A stretch of DNA of 20,744 nucleotides from a virus: the IMG/VR virus record IMGVR_UViG_3300046525_000138, positions 1 through 20,744 of that record; one strand, 5' to 3'. The position numbers and the translations under genes were made by a program. Under the pieces are notes generated by a model, which worked only from the letters and a program-made list of their open reading frames with translations, was not told the DNA's origin and searched no databases. Within the stretch, counting starts at the first letter, position 1, and each line of letters starts with the position of its first letter. Positions 6,935 through 13,900 of this stretch are shown piece by piece.

Positions 6935-7150
6935 CTAGCCGCGCCTGCCACGGAAGATCGTCCAGCCGGCGAAGACGAACGACGCCAGCGCACCGAGCAT
7001 CAGGACAAGCGCCGCGATATGATATTTGGCACGTTCGGGTGAGACACCATTCGCCCCGAACGGCGCGGCATCGCCCTCTGCCTCCAGCGAGCGACCGACG
7101 AAATAGAGTCCCGTGGCAACCGCCAGGAAGATGAGCGGCTTGAATTTCAT
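6935..7150 (-). CDS. Small two-helix membrane protein, antisense cargo 2
   Basis: 71 aa from the ATG at 7150, preceded on the minus strand by GGGGGG with about 6-nt spacing; a longer reading from 7315 adds a low-quality N-terminus overlapping the next gene and is rejected. Two hydrophobic segments are clear: about residues 4-18 (PLIFLAVATGLYFVG) and 45-68 (IAALVLMLGALASFVFAGW), joined by a polar loop of ~25 residues, with a basic tail FRGRRG. The shape would allow a holin, but it faces away from late transcription and no lysis gene is nearby, so a membrane cargo protein made separately seems likelier. Family not recognised. Confidence 0.6.
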   Translation of the reverse strand: MKFKPLIFLAVATGLYFVGRSLEAEGDAAPFGANGVSPERAKYHIAALVLMLGALASFVFAGWTIFRGRRG

Positions 7151-7280
7151 GTCTTGCCCCCCGTGCCGACGTTCCGACCGCCCCCGCGATCCGGCCAAAG
7201 CGAGACTAACGCGACTGTGCGCGGAAGCCAAACAATAGCCGTAACGAGACCCCCTCACATCCTGAAAGGACAGCCATCGC

Positions 7281-8750
7281 ATGACGCGGTTTCGCCAGTT
7301 CGGCGCGATCACCAAGGTCGAGGATCAGGAAGACGGCACGATCAAGGTCTGGGGCATCGCCTCATCCGAGACGCGCGACCAGCAGGGCGAGACGATCACC
7401 GCTGCGGCGATGAAGGCGGCCTTGCCCGACTATGGGCGCTTTCCGGCTTTGCGCGAGATGCACGAGCCAAGTGCCGCCGGGCGCGTGGTCGAGGCCGAGG
7501 TCGACGATCACGGTATCACCCAGATCTGCGCGCACGTCGTCGATCCGCTGGCGATCACCAAGGTGCGTGCGGGCGTCTATGCCGGCTTCTCGATCGGCGG
7601 GAAGGTGCTGAAGCGCGACACCGCAGATCGCAGCGTGATCACCGCGCTGAAGCTGGTCGAGATCAGCCTGGTCGACAGCCCGTGCAACCCCGACGCCGTC
7701 ATCAACATGTGGAAGGCCGATATGGATTATGTTCCGAGTGGCGACGAGGTGGTCGCTAAGGCCCGCGAGCTGGCCGAGGATGCGGGATCACGGCGGTACA
7801 AGGATTTCCTGTTCAAGGCGCGCGAACGGCTGATCGCCGCGGCACTGGCGAGCGACCTGGGCGACGATGATGACGACGACGACCAGGACGAGGATCGTGA
7901 CCCGGATGCGGGGGCCGACGCCGATGGCGACGACGATGCTCCCGCCGCGGATCCGGACGGCGGCAAGCCGGACGACCAGGACAAGCCACCGGCGGCCAAG
8001 CCGCAACTGAAGCCCAAACCGAAGTCAGCCGACCCTCAAGCCGATAGCGATGCCGACACGGATAATTCCGACGCGCCGCGCGAGGGCACTGAACCGCCTG
8101 ATGCTGACGACGACGCGCCGCCTAAACCCAAGGCCAAGCCGGCGCCGGACAGCAAGGATCGGGTGAAGCGTGTCGCGACCGGCGACAATGCCGGTAACGA
8201 CACCGAAGACACCGACAGCGACGATGCCGGGGCTGCCCAACCCGATGCCGATCGCATCCAGGCGGCACACGACCACCTCGTCGCGCTGGGCGCGCAATGC
8301 CGCGCGGAAAATTGCGGAGACGCTGACCAGCCACCGGCAGATGCTACCGCACGCCCTCGCCCACAGGTTGCACCGCCCGCTCCCGATCCTGACGAGGACA
8401 CCGAGAAGTTGCGACGCGGCGACGCGCTGGGCGACGGTATGATGGCCGAGCTCGCCAAACGCTTCGGCGACACGATCACGATGCTGAACGCGACGATCGG
8501 CGATCTGACCAAGCGCCTGGAGCAAGTTGAGGCCGAGCCGGCGGCGCCCAGAACCGCCGTCGGCCCGCTGCGCGCGGTGAGCAAGGCCGAGGACGCCTCG
8601 CCCAATTCAGCCAATGGCACGTCGGCAATCAGCGCCGACGATCTCAAGAAAGTGATCGACACCCTCCCTGAGCAGGAGCGCGGCCAGTTCCTGCTGCGCA
8701 TCGCTCTGTCCAACCCGACTCTGGTTCACGCGGCCCGCGCAACCGCCTGA
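7281..8750 (+). CDS. XkdF-like head maturation protease fused to scaffold-like region
   Basis: 489 aa. AAAGGA about 12 nt before the ATG is a rather distant ribosome site. Residues 1-145 look like the XkdF-type serine protease (Peptidase_S78_2): catalytic His in REMHEPSAAG (H61) and Ser in YAGFSIGG (S104), followed by VEISLVDSPCNPDA. The enzyme trims capsid and scaffold during head maturation. Residues ~192-300 are a very acidic, repetitive Asp/Ala/Pro/Lys stretch starting with seven Asp (195-201). The C-terminus has a helical coiled-coil-like part (MAELAKRFGDTITMLNATIG, DLTKRLEQVEAE), typical of scaffolding. No separate scaffold gene lies before the capsid gene, so one polypeptide probably supplies both functions. 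Confidence 0.85.
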   Translation: MTRFRQFGAITKVEDQEDGTIKVWGIASSETRDQQGETITAAAMKAALPDYGRFPALREMHEPSAAGRVVEAEVDDHGITQICAHVVDPLAITKVRAGVYAGFSIGGKVLKRDTADRSVITALKLVEISLVDSPCNPDAVINMWKADMDYVPSGDEVVAKARELAEDAGSRRYKDFLFKARERLIAAALASDLGDDDDDDDQDEDRDPDAGADADGDDDAPAADPDGGKPDDQDKPPAAKPQLKPKPKSADPQADSDADTDNSDAPREGTEPPDADDDAPPKPKAKPAPDSKDRVKRVATGDNAGNDTEDTDSDDAGAAQPDADRIQAAHDHLVALGAQCRAENCGDADQPPADATARPRPQVAPPAPDPDEDTEKLRRGDALGDGMMAELAKRFGDTITMLNATIGDLTKRLEQVEAEPAAPRTAVGPLRAVSKAEDASPNSANGTSAISADDLKKVIDTLPEQERGQFLLRIALSNPTLVHAARATA

Positions 8751-8791
8751 CCTGTCGCCCGCGCCGTCGCGCTCGGGCCTCGTTCCTGCGC

Positions 8792-8810
8792 CTATCCAAA
8801 GGACGGATAG
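8792..8810 (+). promoter_or_regulatory. Hairpin presenting the ribosome site of the capsid gene
   Basis: CTATCC (8792-8797) and GGATAG (8805-8810) form a perfect 6-bp stem. The 7-nt loop AAAGGAC holds the ribosome binding site of the major capsid gene, whose ATG begins two bases after the stem (8813). Presentation in a loop may keep the site accessible or allow control. Confidence 0.4.
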
Positions 8811-8812
8811 CA

Positions 8813-10342
8813 ATGACCAATCTCACTCCCGACGAGATCAAGAAGTCGCTCGTCTCCAGCCTGTCGAACCCCGACGAGAATATTTCGCGCGCCATCATGC
8901 TGATGGCGGGCGGACGCCCCGATATGGTCGAAAAGGCCATTTCGACCGGCACCGGCCTGGTCGCCTATGACCTGCAGGCGCCGGCCAAGAACCTGTATCC
9001 GGTCAATACGCCGATCATCAAATCGCTGCCGCGCGTCGGCGGCGGGGGCGGCACCGCCACCAACTGGAAGTCCGTCACCGCGCTGACCGGATCGGGCTTC
9101 GACAACACCCCATGGGTTCCCGAAGGCCAGCGCGCCGGCCAAATGGCCTACACCACCGCTGACCGCGCGGCGCCGTATCGTACGCTGGGCGAGGAAGACC
9201 AGGCGACGTTTGAAGCGATCTCCGCCGGCCGCACGTTCGAGGACATCAAGGCGTCGATGACGCAGCGCCTGCTGCAGAAGACGATGCTGAAGGAAGAAGC
9301 CGGCGTGATCTTCGGCAATGCCTCGCTGGCGCTGGGTACGCCGACCGCGCCGACGCTGAGCGCCGGCGGCACCGGATCGACCTTGCCCGGATCGGTGACC
9401 TATTCGGTGATCGTCGTCGCGCTGACGATGGAAGGCATGCGCAACAGCACGTTGTCGAACGGCGTCGCGACCTCGAAGTCGGTGACCGGCGCCGACGGCA
9501 AGAGCTTCTCGATCAATGGCGGCTCGTCGATGAAGTCGTCGGCCGCGAGTCAGGCGACGACCGCCGGCCAGGCGCTGTCGTGCAGCGTTCCGGCGATCCA
9601 GGGTGCGGCGGGCTATGCCTGGTTCGTCGGCACCGCGGGGAGCGAGAAGCTCGAGGCGATCAGCTCAACCAACAGCGTCGTGTTCTCGAAACCGCTCGCC
9701 GGCACCGGCCAGGCGGCGAGTGCGGTCAGCGCGGACTGCTCGACCAACTCGACCGCGTTCGACGGTTTGCTGACTACCGCGCTGAAGCCGGCGTCAGGCG
9801 CATACGTCAATTATCTCGCCACGGGCACGCCGGGCGCGGGCACCACGCTGACCTCTTCGGGGCAGGGATCGGTGACCGAGATCGATGTGATGATGCAGTC
9901 GATGTGGGACAATTATCAATGCTCGGTCGACGTGCTCTACGTGAACAGCCAGGAGCAGCGGAACATCACCAGGAAGGTGCTCGCGTCGGGTACCGCGTCG
10001 CTGCTCAACTACTTCCAGGATCCGATGGCGGGCGTGGTCGCGCTGACCGCCGGCGGCGTGGTCGAATATTATTACAACCCGTACCTCAACAAGAAGATTC
10101 CGATCCGCCTGCACCCCAACGTGTCGGCGGGGACGATCCTGGGCTGGGCCGGCGATTTGCCGGTCCAGTATCAGTCGAGCGAAGTGCCCAATGTCGCGGA
10201 AATGAAAGTGCGCCGCGATTACTACCAGATCGACTGGCCGATCACGACGCGTGCCGAGATGTCGGGCGTCTATGTCGAGGAGACGCTGGCGGTCTATGCG
10301 CCGTTCGCGATGGGCGTGATCGCCAACATCGCCAACGGCTGA
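8813..10342 (+). CDS. Major capsid protein with inserted beta-rich domain
   Basis: 509 aa, long for an HK97-fold capsid protein. Residues ~1-175 and ~319-509 read as the two halves of the fold: a helical N-terminus, PWVPEGQRAGQMAYTTADRA around residue 100, and a C-terminal part with VRRDYYQIDWPITTRAEMSG and VYVEETLAVYAPFAMGVI. Between them, ~176-318 is rich in Ser/Thr/Gly/Ala and strand-like (TPTAPTLSAGGTGSTLPGSV, VTYSVIVVALTMEGMRN, GYAWFVGTAGSEKLEAI), suggesting an Ig/fibronectin-like domain exposed on the shell. Position after the protease and before a strong terminator fits the most abundant virion protein. The capsid call is firm; the domain class is inference. Confidence 0.9.
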   Translation: MTNLTPDEIKKSLVSSLSNPDENISRAIMLMAGGRPDMVEKAISTGTGLVAYDLQAPAKNLYPVNTPIIKSLPRVGGGGGTATNWKSVTALTGSGFDNTPWVPEGQRAGQMAYTTADRAAPYRTLGEEDQATFEAISAGRTFEDIKASMTQRLLQKTMLKEEAGVIFGNASLALGTPTAPTLSAGGTGSTLPGSVTYSVIVVALTMEGMRNSTLSNGVATSKSVTGADGKSFSINGGSSMKSSAASQATTAGQALSCSVPAIQGAAGYAWFVGTAGSEKLEAISSTNSVVFSKPLAGTGQAASAVSADCSTNSTAFDGLLTTALKPASGAYVNYLATGTPGAGTTLTSSGQGSVTEIDVMMQSMWDNYQCSVDVLYVNSQEQRNITRKVLASGTASLLNYFQDPMAGVVALTAGGVVEYYYNPYLNKKIPIRLHPNVSAGTILGWAGDLPVQYQSSEVPNVAEMKVRRDYYQIDWPITTRAEMSGVYVEETLAVYAPFAMGVIANIANG

Positions 10343-10387
10343 TCCTTCTCCCTCCCGGGCGCCCACCCCTTTGCCCCGGGCTTTCCT

Positions 10388-10418
10388 GGCCCCGCCGCGA
10401 TGACCGGCGGGGCCTTTT
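10388..10418 (+). terminator. Rho-independent terminator after the capsid gene
   Basis: GGCCCCGCC (10388-10396) pairs perfectly with GGCGGGGCC (10406-10414), with one more G-C pair inside (10397/10405), giving a 10-bp GC stem and a 7-nt loop. TTTT follows directly (10415-10418). This is the best intrinsic terminator in the window, 45 nt after the capsid stop. Confidence 0.85.
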
Positions 10419-10440
10419 CATGTTCGAGAGGAGATGCCGC

Positions 10441-10635
10441 GTGCCCGATAATCCTTCCCCGCGCCGGGCGCCCAAAGCGGCGCCCGCTGATATGGTCACG
10501 ATGCATCATGAGGACGGCGCCGGGTGCAGTTGGCGCGGGCAATCCTTCGCGGCCGATGCCAAGGGCGTCGTGACCGTGCCGGTCGCGGCGGCGGCCGAGC
10601 TGCTCACGCACGGCTTCAGCTTCGTGAGCCGATGA
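10441..10635 (+). CDS. Small hypothetical phage protein between capsid and connector
   Basis: 64 aa from a GTG at 10441, placed 7 nt after GAGAGGAG (about 10426-10433). An in-frame ATG at 10420 lies right in the terminator tail and lacks a ribosome site. The product has a Pro/Ala-rich start and a compact end (VTMHHEDGAGCSWRGQSFAA then VTVPVAAAAELLTHGFSFV), like small proteins often found between capsid and connector genes in siphoviruses. Function is not known. It would be translated from readthrough of the terminator just upstream or from an unseen promoter. Confidence 0.6.
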   Translation: MPDNPSPRRAPKAAPADMVTMHHEDGAGCSWRGQSFAADAKGVVTVPVAAAAELLTHGFSFVSR

Positions 10636-10639
10636 CGTC

Positions 10640-11200
10640 ATGGCGGCGGGCGACCTCACCAATCTGTCGGCGGTCAAACGCTGGCTCAACATTTCGAGCG
10701 ACAATGACGACGCGCTGCTGACCGATCTGGTCACTCAGGTCTCGTCGTTCGTCGAAAACACCATCCAGCGTAAGGTCCTGACGACGACGCATGTCGAGAC
10801 TTATCGCGGGACCGGCGGATCGCGGTTCCTGCTGAGAAACTGGCCGGTCCAATCGGTGACGTCGGTCGAATGGGGCGAGACGCGGATCGACACTGTGGTC
10901 GATGCGATCGGCAACGCTTCGGGGGTCGCCACCGATGGGCGCAGCGTGATCCTGGTCGGATCGCGAACGCCGTTCGATCGGCCGGTGCGAGTGACGTATG
11001 TCGCGGGATATGATTCCGTCCCGGCCGATCTAATGCTGGCGGTGACTGAACTGGTCGGCGAAGCCTATTCGGCCCGCACGCATATCGGCGAGACCAGCCA
11101 TGCGAGTTCGGGCACGACCACCGTCGCGTTCAGCCGCGAGGCGATGCACCAGGCGGTGCTGGCACGGCTCAACAATTACATGTTGGCGGCGCCGCTATGA
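10640..11200 (+). CDS. Head-tail connector, gp6-like
   Basis: 186 aa. It resembles the gp6/QLRG family of adaptor proteins that form a ring under the portal. The N-terminal helices (LTNLSAVKRWLNISSDNDDA, LLTDLVTQVSSFVENTIQRK) are typical, followed by a strand-rich middle (GGSRFLLRNWPVQSVTSVEW; PVRVTYVAGYDSVPADLMLA) and a C-terminal helix. The YVAGYDSVPADL motif is the clearest family sign. The start lies 4 nt after the previous stop, and its stop overlaps the next ATG (ATGA, 11197-11200). Confidence 0.85.
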   Translation: MAAGDLTNLSAVKRWLNISSDNDDALLTDLVTQVSSFVENTIQRKVLTTTHVETYRGTGGSRFLLRNWPVQSVTSVEWGETRIDTVVDAIGNASGVATDGRSVILVGSRTPFDRPVRVTYVAGYDSVPADLMLAVTELVGEAYSARTHIGETSHASSGTTTVAFSREAMHQAVLARLNNYMLAAPL

Positions 11201-11685
11201 GCGTGACGCTGGATGCGGAGGCGCTGAGCGCCGGCCTCGATCGCCTGTCGTCGCAAGTGTCGGCGGCGGTCGAGGCCAAGGTGACGGCGGCGACCGCCGA
11301 ACTGCAACGGCATGTGATCGACGACAAGCTTCACGGCCAGATGCTGAACGCGCGTACCGGTCGGCTGGCGAGCGCGGTCGAGCGCACGGTCGAGGCCAAG
11401 GACGACAATATAGTCGGTCAAGTATTCGTGAATAATAACGTGCCTTATGCTGCGATCCTAGCATACGGTGGCAGTACGTCGCCGCATGACATCGTGCCCG
11501 ACAAGGCCAAGGCGCTCGCCTTCGCGGCAGGCGGCAAGCACGTATTCGCGCGGGTGATCCACCATCCCGGATCGCGCTTTCCGGCGCGGCCCTATCTGGC
11601 AAGCGCACTAAGCGATGAGGCCGACGAGATCGCCGCGGCGCTGAAATTGGCGGCGATCACCGCCGCGCAGGAGGCGATCGGATGA
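11197..11685 (+). CDS. HK97 gp10-like / virion morphogenesis protein
   Basis: 162 aa. Family signs are MLNARTGRLASAVERTVEAK in the first half, VPYAAILAYGGSTSPHDIVP in the middle, and HHPGSRFPARPYLASAL toward the end; the motif order (TGxL, YA..EYGG, HPG..ARPyL) is typical of gp10-like head-tail joining proteins and related virion morphogenesis proteins. It probably helps complete the neck or tail end. Both ends overlap neighbours by 4 nt (ATGA at 11197 and 11682), so it is translationally coupled in a run of connector genes. Confidence 0.82.
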   Translation: MSVTLDAEALSAGLDRLSSQVSAAVEAKVTAATAELQRHVIDDKLHGQMLNARTGRLASAVERTVEAKDDNIVGQVFVNNNVPYAAILAYGGSTSPHDIVPDKAKALAFAAGGKHVFARVIHHPGSRFPARPYLASALSDEADEIAAALKLAAITAAQEAIG

Positions 11686-12113
11686 CCATTCGCAATCAGG
11701 TGTTCGACGCATTGCTGGCGCTGGGCGACGTGCGTTGGGGCAATGACGAAGGTTTTGTCGAGCGGTCGCGCCGGCTCAAGATGTGGGACAAGGCGCCGGT
11801 GCCCGGGCTGTATCAGATCGAGGGCACCGAGACGATTGCCTCGCTCGACGGCCAGCTCGACAAGCACAGCCTGCGCGCGAGCTGGATCATCTATCATCGC
11901 GGCGGCAAGGACCAGGCGGCGACCCCCGCCGAAACCAGTAACGCAATCCTCGACGCGATCGAGGCGGCGTTTCGCCCCGCGCTTCCCGGCGCGCGGCAGA
12001 CGCTCGGCGGGCTCGCCTATCGCGCGTTCATCGACGGCACGATCCACAAGGACAATGGCGACCTGGACGGTCAGGCCATGCTGATCGTGCCGATCACCAT
12101 CATCCTTCCCTGA
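11682..12113 (+). CDS. Tail terminator / minor tail protein U-like
   Basis: 143 aa. Position between the gp10-like gene and the tail tube gene, plus size and alternating strand/helix pattern, fit the tail terminator (lambda gpU-like), which caps the tube and binds the head. Visible parts are MTIRNQVFDALLALGDVRWG, PGLYQIEGTE, a strand LRASWIIYHRGGKDQAATP, a helix TSNAILDAIEAAFRPALPG and a terminal strand AMLIVPITIILP. The start overlaps the preceding stop (ATGA, 11682-11685). Sequence motifs in this family are weak, so context carries much of the call. Confidence 0.72.
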   Translation: MTIRNQVFDALLALGDVRWGNDEGFVERSRRLKMWDKAPVPGLYQIEGTETIASLDGQLDKHSLRASWIIYHRGGKDQAATPAETSNAILDAIEAAFRPALPGARQTLGGLAYRAFIDGTIHKDNGDLDGQAMLIVPITIILP

Positions 12114-12130
12114 TCACGATGGAGAAACCA

Positions 12131-12382
12131 ATGGCACGATCGCAATCCGCCGCGGCCGACACCGATCCCCCGACGCCGACGGCGGACGGCGATACGGCCA
12201 CCGCCCCTGCCCCAACAACGTCGCCTTTGCCGCCGCGCTTCACAGCGCCCGACCATGTCAGCGCGATTATCCTGTCGACCGGGCGCGAGATCGGCGTGGA
12301 AAATGGCGTGCTCACTGCACCCACCGATCTGAGCGACGACGAACAGCGCCAGATCGCACGCGCGGGCTGCTCGCCCGTCTAA
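12131..12382 (+). CDS. Small hypothetical phage protein before the tail tube
   Basis: 83 aa from the ATG at 12131, 5 nt after GGAGA (12121-12125). A nearer in-frame ATG at 12119 contains this site and is less likely. The N-terminal half is a Pro/Thr/Ala-rich, probably disordered segment; the C-terminal half is better ordered (HVSAIILSTGREIGVENGVL, DLSDDEQRQIARAGCSPV). It parallels the 64-aa protein at 10441 in having a disordered start and a small folded end. Function unknown; context suggests a minor head-tail or tail accessory role. Confidence 0.6.
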   Translation: MARSQSAAADTDPPTPTADGDTATAPAPTTSPLPPRFTAPDHVSAIILSTGREIGVENGVLTAPTDLSDDEQRQIARAGCSPV

Positions 12383-12414
12383 GCTGCCAATTACTTTCAA
12401 CTACGAACGCCAAT

Positions 12415-12437
12415 GCCCGCTTCCTGCGGGCTTTTTT
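12415..12437 (+). terminator. Rho-independent terminator just before the tail tube gene
   Basis: GCCCGC (12415-12420), 5-nt loop TTCCT, GCGGGC (12426-12431), then TTTTTT (12432-12437). The T-run ends only 3 nt before the GGAG ribosome site of the tail tube gene at 12441, so the tube mRNA must come from readthrough, processing or an unseen promoter. Confidence 0.8.
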
Positions 12438-12451
12438 ATTGGAGAAATGGC

Positions 12452-13213
12452 ATGGCCATGTACAATTTCGGTGCCGGGGTGCTGTGGGGCACGCCGACTT
12501 TCGACGCGACAGGCGCGACGATCGCCAACCCGACCCCGCTGATGTTGGCGGTGACGCAGGAAGTCTCGATCGACATTCAGGGCGACATCAAGGAGCTCTA
12601 TGGCTCCAACCAGTTCCCGGTCGCGGTCGGCCGCGGCAAGATGAAGATCACCGGCAAGGCCAAATATGGCCAGTTCAACGGCGCGGTAATGAATAGTCTG
12701 TTCTTCGGCCAGACGGTGACGTCGAGCCTGTACAGCATCGTCAATGACGTGACGGGCGCGACGATCCCGGCGACGCCGTTCACGATCACCCCGACCGTAC
12801 CGGCAAGCGGCACCTGGGCGGGCGACCTGGGCGTGCGCGATGCCAGCGGCAACCCGATGACGCGCGTCGCCTCCGCCCCCACCGCCGGGCAGTACAGCGT
12901 CACCGCCGGCGCGTATCTGTTCGCAGCCGCCGATACCGGCAAGCTGGTCTTCATTAACTACAGTTACACCGCGACTTCCACGGTCGCGAAGACCTCGGTC
13001 GTACAGAACATCCAGATGGGTCAGGCACCCACCTTTCGCGCCGATTTCTTCAACCAGCTTGGCGGCAACGGGCTGGCGTTGACCTTATTCGCCTGCGTCT
13101 CGAACAAGCTCGCCCTGCAGACCAAGGTCGATGACTTCATGATCCCGGAACTCGATTTTTCGGCATTCGCCGATCCGTCGGGCAACGTACTGAAATGGGG
13201 GTCGGCGCAGTAA
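12452..13213 (+). CDS. Major tail tube protein
   Basis: 253 aa. The ATG at 12452 follows GGAGAA (12441-12446); an in-frame ATG at 12413 lies before the terminator and is rejected. The protein is strand-rich with few charged residues, as in tail tube proteins: an early LWGTPTFDATGATIANPTPL, then TQEVSIDIQGDIKELYGSNQ and GKMKITGKAKYGQFNGAVMN, which is the typical 'ligand, tube and ring contact' style of gpV/tube families. The C-terminal part has APTFRADFFNQLGGNGLALT and FMIPELDFSAFADPSGNV. It is followed directly by the chaperone pair and tape measure gene, the standard order. Confidence 0.85.
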   Translation: MAMYNFGAGVLWGTPTFDATGATIANPTPLMLAVTQEVSIDIQGDIKELYGSNQFPVAVGRGKMKITGKAKYGQFNGAVMNSLFFGQTVTSSLYSIVNDVTGATIPATPFTITPTVPASGTWAGDLGVRDASGNPMTRVASAPTAGQYSVTAGAYLFAAADTGKLVFINYSYTATSTVAKTSVVQNIQMGQAPTFRADFFNQLGGNGLALTLFACVSNKLALQTKVDDFMIPELDFSAFADPSGNVLKWGSAQ

Positions 13214-13214
13214 T

Positions 13215-13589
13215 ATGGCCAAGATCCATATTCTTGGGCGCGATTTCGCGATCGCGCCCTATAAGCTCGGCGAACTGCGCCGGGCCGCGCCGTTCATCGA
13301 CAACATCCAACGCAAGACCGACGGCAGCGGATCGCTGTCCGATTTGATGGATTCCGCTGTCGACCTGCTCAACGTGCTATCGATCGGGCTGGTCAAGATC
13401 GATCCGGTGCTAACCGCCGACTATCTCGAGGCGAACGTGTCGATGGACGAGTTTGTCGGGCTGCAAACCGCTTTCCTGGACCTGAGCGAGGAATCGGGAC
13501 TCAAGCGCAAGGGGGAAGCGATGGCTCCCACGGAAGCGGCGCCGGCGGGAGCCTCGAGCACGGACTTGCCGAGCTCGTCCACGATCTGA
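13215..13589 (+). CDS. Tail assembly chaperone, short form (gpG-like)
   Basis: 124 aa, starting one base after the tail tube stop. It corresponds to the short product of the lambda G/GT type: mostly helical (YKLGELRRAAPFIDNIQRKT; LSDLMDSAVDLLNVLSIGLV; SMDEFVGLQTAFLDLSEESG), ending in a Lys/Glu then Ala/Pro/Ser stretch that is poorly conserved-looking. It lies between tube and tape measure genes, where nearly all long-tailed phages encode this chaperone, which coats the tape measure during tail assembly. The downstream -1 frame is open and protein-like up to the tape measure start, so a longer frameshift product is expected; see the separate entry. Confidence 0.82.
   Translation: MAKIHILGRDFAIAPYKLGELRRAAPFIDNIQRKTDGSGSLSDLMDSAVDLLNVLSIGLVKIDPVLTADYLEANVSMDEFVGLQTAFLDLSEESGLKRKGEAMAPTEAAPAGASSTDLPSSSTI
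13511..13515 (+). promoter_or_regulatory. Candidate -1 frameshift site (GGGGG)
   Basis: In the chaperone frame the codons are AAG GGG GAA. A GGG-decoding tRNA on 13512-13514 can slip back one base onto an identical GGG (13511-13513). The next codon would then be GGA at 13514. The A-site does not re-pair perfectly, so it is not a canonical X XXY YYZ heptamer. It is the best slippery run in the overlap of the two frames. Confidence 0.45.
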
Positions 13590-13900
13590 TCACCGCTGGA
13601 ATCGAGGGCGGGTCGAAGGCCGCGATCGAACGCGATTGGGGGCTGGCCGATGTCGATGCCCAATATCAGAGCTGGCGACGTACCGGCCCGCCACTCAACA
13701 TCGCTGCAGTCGCGATTGCGCGAGCGTTGGGAGTCGATCTGATTCCCAGCAAGGACCGTAGCTCGGCCGAGACGCGGGAACTCTCGCCGACGCGGCCGAC
13801 GCTCGCACGGCTTTGCGCCGAGGTCGCGATGCCGGTCGCCGGCGGCGACACCGCGGCGGCATCATGCGCGATACTCCAGAGACTGAAGGACATGTCATGA
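13514..13900 (+). CDS. Tail assembly chaperone frameshift extension (gpT-like, -1 frame)
   Basis: The -1 frame relative to the short chaperone is open from before 13442 to TGA 13898-13900, and that stop overlaps the tape measure ATG (ATGA, 13897-13900). The translation looks real: ELVHDLITAGIEGGSKAAIE, then RDWGLADVDAQYQSWRRTGP-P and NIAAVAIARALGV. The 'G-x-sl-x-e-v ... Y..W...PP' pattern is common in C-terminal halves of chaperones. There is no good independent start (only CTG/TTG, and an ATG at 13829 near the end). A slip at 13511-13514 would make a fusion of about 100 + 128 = 228 aa. Without the shift, 13590-13896 would be an unexplained 300-nt gap. Confidence 0.72.
   Translation, partial: GSDGSHGSGAGGSLEHGLAELVHDLITAGIEGGSKAAIERDWGLADVDAQYQSWRRTGPPLNIAAVAIARALGVDLIPSKDRSSAETRELSPTRPTLARLCAEVAMPVAGGDTAAASCAILQRLKDMS

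Noticed and set aside
6899-7042. A 47-aa plus-strand ORF starting with GTG four bases after the portal stop
   Set aside because: No ribosome site, overlaps the membrane protein gene antisense, and the second half is Arg/Gln/Glu-rich like a shadow. Its start (VLELPVVVTPAPLAAP) is somewhat protein-like, so it could be a remnant.
7861-7960. Repetitive GAC/GAT run as a possible DNA repeat element
   Set aside because: It stays in frame and simply encodes the Asp-rich linker of the protease-scaffold protein.
9580-10440. Long plus-strand frame running from inside the capsid gene into the 64-aa gene
   Set aside because: The upstream part is an out-of-frame shadow of the capsid gene; only the part after GTG 10441 has a ribosome site and plausible sequence.
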